NCBI GenBank assembly: GCA_038501785.1
Contig: JBAMJR010000154.1
Span: forward strand, 4,908,001 to 4,972,000
Length of the DNA: 64,000 nucleotides
DNA from: Myoxocephalus aenaeus
Lineage: Eukaryota > Chordata > Actinopteri > Perciformes > Cottidae
Direction: 5' to 3'
Shown here: piece after piece, positions 60,936-64,000 of the stretch
Layout of the letters: every line of letters begins with the position of its first letter
Position numbering within the stretch: the stretch's first letter is position 1
Notes under the pieces: generated by a model
The model's database searches: none
The model's input: only the letters and a program-made list of their open reading frames with translations
Told to the model about the DNA's origin: nothing
Program-made: the position numbers and the translations under genes

Positions 60936-63319
60936 TACATGTTTTTGTTTCAACTTGCACATATTGATTCCCTGAAAGCGCACCATGCAATTCCACATAG
61001 ATAAATATTGTAGATCCCAACTCGGGGTTTGAGACCCCAAAAGGGGTCACAAGATCAATCGTTATCAGTGCCTTCAAACTATCAGTGCTGAGAGTTTAAA
61101 CTTGATGTGAATTCAAGCAGTCTGAGAAGAGTTGCATTCAGGGGCGGGCGGGCCCACAAGCTTTTAAAAAATTCTAAAAGTAAGTAATTCCTTTGGGTAA
61201 GTGTCTCCATCTAACAACGTGTGCAGAGGACACAAAGATGGATTTCTAAACTTGATGTGACTGACCCAATCTGTGCATTCTTGAACAAAATTATGAAATG
61301 ATTGTAATAAATTCCCTCATCCTCAGATGAACTGAAATACAGACATAGCATGGTGTGAGAATGAAGTCTAATGCTACTGATTTGGTGTGTGTGGGGTGTG
61401 CCGTTAGTGAGTCTGGAGTGAGGCGTTGGGGGAAATGAGGCCAAATAGTTTTGTTCCTCTCTGTCTTCTCTTCGGTGCTCTTCTAATCTGGGCGTCAAGA
61501 GTATTCGCTTCCGTGTTTCTCAACTCCTTTAACGTTTAGTTTCAGCTCGGCTCTTGATAGTTGTAACTGGTGAAGTGGTTACTTTTGCTGCACGGGCTGA
61601 CATATTGGCTTTCTGTGTTATAAAGTATTGTGGTCCTGCTTGCAGTGGTGAAGTGTGTGTGTGTGTGTGTGTGTGTACCTATGTGTTCCCTTGTTGCACA
61701 AAACACTATTAATACTCTTGGTTTTTGGAAGTTCATTTTCTAATTTGAGTTTGACAAATCCCTCTCTGAGAGGTCCACAGCAAGTTAACATCTCACTGTT
61801 CCCACTGACTAGTATTGTTGTGTATCCATTGAGCTCCATTGTTGGCCATTTTAAAACCACATAGATGAGCCACATTGTTGCTTCATTACCATGAACAGAC
61901 ACACTAGGTCATTTTACTTAATCCCACATTCACCATCCTGCTGCCGTAAATACTCACTACAGCTCCAAAAGTGGATTCATACGCAGCTAAAAACAGTCCC
62001 CATCCTTTCTTTTTTCATGGGATCTGTTGACCATATGAAAACTAAAGAATAACACCAGCCTCATCCTCTAACTTTGATATGATAATGAAATACCTTGTAA
62101 CTCAAAGCTGCTTAGAAGTTAAGTGTCATCGGTCATATGTGAAGTTGTCCCTGTTTTGTACCCTTCAGTCCCCTCATGAAAACAGTAATATAATTTGGTA
62201 TAATTTCCTAGAGTTGCTGGAGTTGGTGGTGCAGTGGTCTTGCAAATGTTCTCTCTCTTTGTCTGTCTCTGTCCACAGGTCAAGTCTGTCATCAACCTGC
62301 TGTTTGCCGCCTACACAGGAGACGCCTCTGCATTGAGGAGGTAACTTTTTAGTTGTCTTTATTTTTTTGTTTTACATTCACTAACTTGTAATATTGCCTG
62401 CTGATTTCACCTTTATCGCCCAGTGGAGTCCATTCTTAAAGCATAAACTGTGTGACGCTCACAGAGACAGAAAGATGGCAGACATACTTACAAAGTTAGT
62501 TAAACAAACTGTGTGTGTAGGTTTGCGCTGTCATCCATGGACATGGACCAGAGGGACTACGACTCTAGAACGGCCCTCCATGTGGCCGCAGCTGAAGGTA
62601 ACCTGCATCCGAACGCAGCATGTTCATCTTTACCGGCTACACAGTTGTCACACAATGTTTGTCATTCATCCAAATCTGATTATAATATAAAGATGATAAG
62701 AATATGCAAAAGTATGTGCAACCGTCCACATATTTTGTGTGTTTTTGGTCCGGGGCCTTATATCCAAATGTAAAAAATATTCAGATTTACATTTTAAACT
62801 AAAGGGAGAATTCTATGGAATGTCATTTAATTCAATATTAAATAAATATAAATAAATATGCCTATGAAATGAATGAAATATATGTAATTGTTTAACTATA
62901 TTGACTAATTGATATATGTATATCTTTATTGCCTTATTTATTTATTACACCAGTTATTTCATAGCCATAATTATTTATTTCATAGGCCTATTTATTCATT
63001 TAATTATTTATATATTTAATATTGAAGGCAATTGCATTCCATAGGCTCTAACTTGGTGACAATAATTTGGGGAAGTACGACCATCCGGTGGAAAGCCCAT
63101 GGTTTTGGAATGAGACATTCATCCATCACTCATGGGTGTAACTATTGGCTTTCCTCGTACTTTTTCAAACATTTACTTTATTGGGAATTAAGCACACAAC
63201 GCGTTTCCGTTGGTCCGTGTATGCTTCGCCTTTCCAACGACTGCTCTGCTCTCAGGACACACGGAGGTGGTGCGCTTCCTCCTGGAGGCTTGCAAGGTGA
63301 ACCCAGTCCCCCGAGACAG
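31826..63319 (+). CDS. GLS: GLS, mitochondrial glutaminase (kidney type), last KGA exon outside window
   Basis: Phosphate-activated glutaminase: glutamine to glutamate plus ammonia in mitochondria. Common coding exons: 31826-32133, 38398-38494, 38804-38925, 39738-39867, 40775-40854, 42314-42477, 43499-43557, 49572-49604, 50489-50547, 51595-51661, 52042-52092, 52744-52920, 53721-53852 and 54268-54360 (1572 nt, 524 codons, all phases closing). Exon 1 is basic and suits a mitochondrial presequence. The beta-lactamase-like core has the S260-x-x-K263 pair (QSCVKP), Y223 (ADYIPQL), N309 (VNAGAI), E355 and N362 (SERESGDRN), Y388, Y440 and V458, matching human S286/K289 with a constant offset of 26. 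The loop GLRFNKLF, the BPTES-site region in human, is conserved. Two 3' ends follow: a GAC-type exon, or KGA exons 62279-62340, 62521-62597 and 63256-63319 plus one beyond the edge. Teleosts often have two gls genes; which this is cannot be told. Confidence 0.96.
32583..32639. repeat. 57-bp near-perfect palindrome (28-bp arms, 1-nt centre)
   Basis: Bases 32583-32610 are the exact reverse complement of 32612-32639, with a single A at 32611 between them. It lies in GLS intron 1, about 450 bp after exon 1. A palindrome this long with no loop is prone to cruciform extrusion. It can also be a foldback artefact of sequencing or assembly. Confidence 0.95.
35030..35550. mobile_element. Probable teleost interspersed repeat, class uncertain
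   Basis: The A-rich, short-phrase sequence (AACAGGAAAT, GGAAGTGAAACAAACATGGG, AACTTCAAAATATGACAGGG, ending ATCGTGACAAC) resembles a dispersed repeat I associate with fish transposon non-coding ends. No coding domain or clear terminal repeats are visible, so the call rests on resemblance only. Confidence 0.35.
38603..38759. mobile_element. MITE with ~40-bp terminal inverted repeats in GLS intron 2
   Basis: The left end (GGCCCTGTTCAGACCTGGTA onward, 38604-38643) and the reverse complement of the right end (GGCCCCGTTTAGACATGGCA onward, 38720-38759) match at about 35 of 40 positions. Both contain TTAACATGCATCTTG. The interior is short and AT-rich and includes an (AT)n tract. This is the structure of a non-autonomous DNA transposon. 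It ends only 44 bases before GLS exon 3. Confidence 0.8.
39522..39551. repeat. Small perfect hairpin, 12-bp arms
   Basis: CAACATGAATCC and GGATTCATGTTG flank a 6-base loop (CTATAT) in GLS intron 3. Function is unknown; it may be chance or a short foldback element. Confidence 0.7.
41031..41290 (-). mobile_element. Teleost interspersed retroelement fragment in GLS intron 5
   Basis: It begins with a pentamer tail (AATTCAATTCAATTCAG), followed by TTTATTTTATATAGCCCAACATCACAAATA-like text, a CCTCGGAGGGCTTTACAATCTGT block and GAAGAAACCTGAGGGAGAGC. This order is familiar from widely dispersed fish retroelement 3' ends, where the short tandem tail marks the 3' end; the orientation is therefore probably minus. 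The family name is not assigned. Confidence 0.6.
42502..42564. repeat. (CA)n microsatellite, GLS intron 6
   Basis: About 31 CA units begin 24 bases after the exon 6 donor (gtgagc at 42478). The run forms the left end of the inverted exon-13 copy. CA repeats near donors are known hnRNP L binding sites. Confidence 0.97.
42561..42917 (-). repeat. Inverted duplicate of GLS exon 13 (3' part), its donor and intron 13 start, inside intron 6
   Basis: Positions 42561-42917 are the reverse complement of 53753-54109 (the coordinates sum to 96670) with one difference seen, at 42851 against 53819. The copied piece holds the last 100 of 132 bp of exon 13 (copy at 42818-42917), the gtatgt donor and 257 bp of intron. 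It includes a triplicated CCATATGATCTTA block. Homology stops abruptly: right of 42917 the sequence reads ACACTGTTGC instead of the exon. Left of 42561 both copies run into complementary CA/TG repeats and then unrelated flanks. Being antisense, it cannot serve as an exon of GLS. The open frame over it is a by-product. Confidence 0.95.
43558..49571. other. GLS intron 7
   Basis: This 6.0-kb AT-rich intron contains short CA runs (44029-44045) and one small hairpin (44766-44803). I see no recognisable gene or repeat family. Open frames such as those near 48.0-48.7 kb show no familiar domain. Confidence 0.6.
44766..44803. repeat. Perfect hairpin, 15-bp arms, 8-nt loop
   Basis: TATAAATACCTTCTT (44766-44780) and its exact complement AAGAAGGTATTTATA (44789-44803) flank GCATCCGT in GLS intron 7. 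It is possibly a small foldback element. Confidence 0.8.
51512..51539. repeat. (CA)n microsatellite upstream of GLS exon 10
   Basis: About 13 CA units end 55 bases before exon 10, within the zone where splicing regulators commonly bind. Confidence 0.95.
53753..54109 (+). repeat. GLS: Source copy of the GLS inverted duplication (exon 13/intron 13)
   Basis: This is the native copy. It contains the coding sequence from codon position GGG ATC CTG (within VAGGILLVVPN) to the exon end at 53852, the donor at 53853 and intron 13 up to the TG repeat. Its inverted partner lies at 42561-42917. Confidence 0.95.
54106..54187. repeat. (TG)n microsatellite upstream of GLS exon 14
   Basis: About 41 TG units are followed by GCGCATATATATAAT. 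The run ends about 80 bases before exon 14. UG repeats in RNA bind TDP-43 and CELF proteins. The run is complementary to the CA repeat at 42502-42564. Confidence 0.97.
55060..55330. repeat. Candidate degenerate repeat with ATCGG motifs
   Basis: The left part reads CACCGATACTGATATCGGTC (55070-55089). The right part has GGTATTGGATCGGTACTCGC (about 55297-55316) and CAGCCGATAACC. Such GATATCGG-rich text is typical of a dispersed fish repeat that I cannot name. The limits are guesses. Confidence 0.3.
55769..55918 (+). CDS. GLS: GLS alternative terminal exon of the GAC isoform
   Basis: It encodes 49 residues beginning FSFGPMDYESLQQELPLK and ending NVTERN, then TAA. It matches the human GAC-specific tail in its SFG-x-x-DYESLQQEL and WKKVS blocks and in STTVVYRM (here ATTVVYRM). 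Spliced after exon 14 (ends 54360, phase 0) it gives a 573-residue enzyme (human GAC 598). The acceptor reads acagcag, so two in-frame AGs are possible: start at 55769, or at 55766 with one extra Gln. In KGA this exon is skipped in favour of 62279. Confidence 0.93.
   Translation, partial: FSFGPMDYESLQQELPLKAPLWKKVSSTESHQDSATTVVYRMDNVTERN
57146..57178. repeat. (GT)n microsatellite
   Basis: A run of about 16 GT units lies in the presumed GAC 3' UTR, followed by CATGTGTGTCATG. Confidence 0.95.
59661..59888 (+). mobile_element. tRNA-derived SINE
   Basis: An A-box-like start (GCTGTAGCTCGGGGGGATGA) is followed 30-odd bases on by a clear pol III B box, GGTTCGATCCC (59714-59724). A non-tRNA body then contains TGTCCCTGAGCAAGACACTG and TTGCTCC, the usual text of fish SINEs. 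The end is A-rich (GACAATAAAAAACGAT). It lies sense-strand in the GAC 3' UTR or downstream intron. The AATAAA in its tail could supply a poly(A) signal. Confidence 0.85.
60848..60926. repeat. (AT)n microsatellite
   Basis: About 39 AT units are followed by ACACACACATAC, within the GLS intron before the KGA exons. Confidence 0.97.
61653..61675. repeat. (GT)n microsatellite
   Basis: A short run of about 11 GT units lies in the GLS intron. Confidence 0.9.
62279..63319 (+). CDS. GLS: GLS KGA-specific exons (ankyrin-repeat tail), last exon missing
   Basis: Three exons continue phase 0 from exon 14. 62279-62340 encodes VKSVINLLFAAYTGDASALR. 62521-62597 encodes FALSSMDMDQRDYDSRTALH and VAAAE. 63256-63319 encodes GHTEVVRFLLEACKVNPVPR and D. 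They form the ankyrin-repeat C-terminus of kidney-type glutaminase. The human protein continues with a WNNTPMDEALHFGHHD block; I do not find its counterpart before position 64000, so the final exon lies beyond the right edge. Confidence 0.94.
62813..63044. mobile_element. AT-rich foldback MITE in GLS, between KGA exons 2 and 3
   Basis: The 232-bp segment starts CTATGGAATG and ends CATTCCATAG. The two halves are imperfect reverse complements: the left half has CAATATTAAATAAATA and GCCTATGAAAT, the right half their complements ATTTCATAGGCC and TATTTAATATTGAA. This fits a small non-autonomous DNA transposon that can fold into a long stem. Confidence 0.75.
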
Positions 63320-64000
63320 GTGAGCCCTGACTCTCCATCAGCCTGCTCGCTCTCACCATCTGGACCTCTTTGTTCTTGTTATGTAAAGAGCGTTCACATG
63401 ATGGCATCTCATGGCCTTCTCTTTAACTTGAGTGATAAGCTGCGGGTTGAATCTTGTGTTCGTCCGTCTGTCCCCATAATGGCAGTTTATGATGCCCACT
63501 GAGTACAAATCATACTGAAGAGTATTCTTACTAAAACATTTCTGCTGACCATTTTCCAAAGTGACATAACAACATGACTTTAGATGTGTTCGAACTTAAA
63601 TGTGAATATTAATTCAAACACTTTATGTATATTCTTTAAATGATTAATTGATGTAATTTCAACAAGAAAGTACGAACTAAAACAATACAGACACACACCC
63701 CACCCCAAAATAAGGAAAGAAACATGAGAACTCCTCAGCATTAGTGTAGCATACAGTCTGTTAATACTGCGTATCTACAAGCCCACTGTATAAATAGCCA
63801 GCCGCATGGTGTAGACATCGTATACTGTCTACAGAGAAGTGGTTTACGTGAAGGTTTGAGCCAAAAGCTATTTGTTTATGAATGATCCCAGCCAGCATGT
63901 CCATGTGGGGCCCATAAGGTTTAAATTTGGGCTGCAGATGGGGGTCCCAAGTGGGTTTGTCCGCAGTTTCCACGGTGGCCTCACCTGTGTTTGCCCATAC
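63320..64000. other. GLS intron to right edge
   Basis: This is intron following the 63256-63319 exon (donor gtgagc). No further exon or repeat family is recognised up to the window end. Confidence 0.55.

Larger units (their letters stand above)
55919..62278 (+). other. GLS: GAC 3' UTR and intron before the KGA exons
   Basis: The first part should be the GAC 3' UTR. Candidate poly(A) signals are AATAAA at 56832-56837 and at 60311-60316, the latter followed by a GT-rich stretch. A GT repeat lies at about 57146-57178, a SINE at about 59661-59888 and a long AT repeat at 60848-60926. AATGTGA at 58882-58888 equals a miR-23 seed match but may be chance. No other gene is recognised. Confidence 0.55.

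Noticed and set aside
60709..61077. Open frames rich in Tyr-Ile or Thr-His over the AT and CA/TG repeats (also 12323-12694, 42391-42723 and 53947-54296).
   Set aside because: These are translations of microsatellites, not genes.

Overview
The window is vertebrate nuclear DNA, almost certainly from a ray-finned (teleost) fish. The genes are split by GT-AG introns with compact spacing. They encode clear vertebrate orthologues, and the introns carry fish-type decayed LINEs, a tRNA-derived SINE, MITE-like inverted repeats and long CA/TG/AT microsatellites. No species name can be supported from the sequence alone. Exon limits below were set by hand from protein similarity, reading phase and splice-site consensus. 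Within each complete gene the exon phases close exactly.

Layout from left to right: (1) PMS1, minus strand, 252-10468; its 3' part lies beyond the left edge. (2) A head-to-head promoter region near 11.5-11.9 kb shared with ORMDL1. (3) ORMDL1, plus strand, 13236-15358, complete at 153 aa. (4) ADAT3, minus, 17205-18251, a single coding exon of 348 aa. (5) ALKBH6, minus, 19375-20079, a single coding exon of 234 aa. (6) OSGEPL1, plus, 21593-24054, seven coding exons, 411 aa. (7) FKBP7, minus, 25571-30217, four coding exons, 219 aa, ending in the ER signal HDEL. (8) GLS (mitochondrial glutaminase), plus, from 31826 past the right edge. GLS includes both the GAC-type terminal exon (55769-55918) and the first three KGA-specific exons (62279-63319).

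Functionally the genes cover DNA mismatch repair (PMS1), sphingolipid homeostasis (ORMDL1), tRNA wobble deamination (ADAT3), a 2-oxoglutarate dioxygenase (ALKBH6), mitochondrial tRNA t6A modification (OSGEPL1), ER protein folding (FKBP7) and glutamine catabolism (GLS). PMS1, ORMDL1, OSGEPL1, FKBP7 and GLS all map to human 2q31-q32. ADAT3 and ALKBH6 map to human chromosome 19 and here sit between ORMDL1 and OSGEPL1 with uninterrupted coding regions.

The most striking structure is inside GLS. A 357-bp segment made of the last 100 bp of exon 13, its splice donor and the start of intron 13 is present a second time, inverted, in intron 6. The two copies differ at one base and lie about 11 kb apart. 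Each ends in a complementary CA or TG microsatellite. The primary transcript could therefore form a very long intramolecular duplex involving coding sequence, with possible effects on splicing, RNA editing or circular RNA formation. Other notable items are a 57-bp near-perfect palindrome in GLS intron 1, a 24-bp-arm perfect hairpin between FKBP7 and GLS, a GC-AG intron and an unusual active-site-motif residue in PMS1, and a NAGNAG acceptor at the GAC exon.
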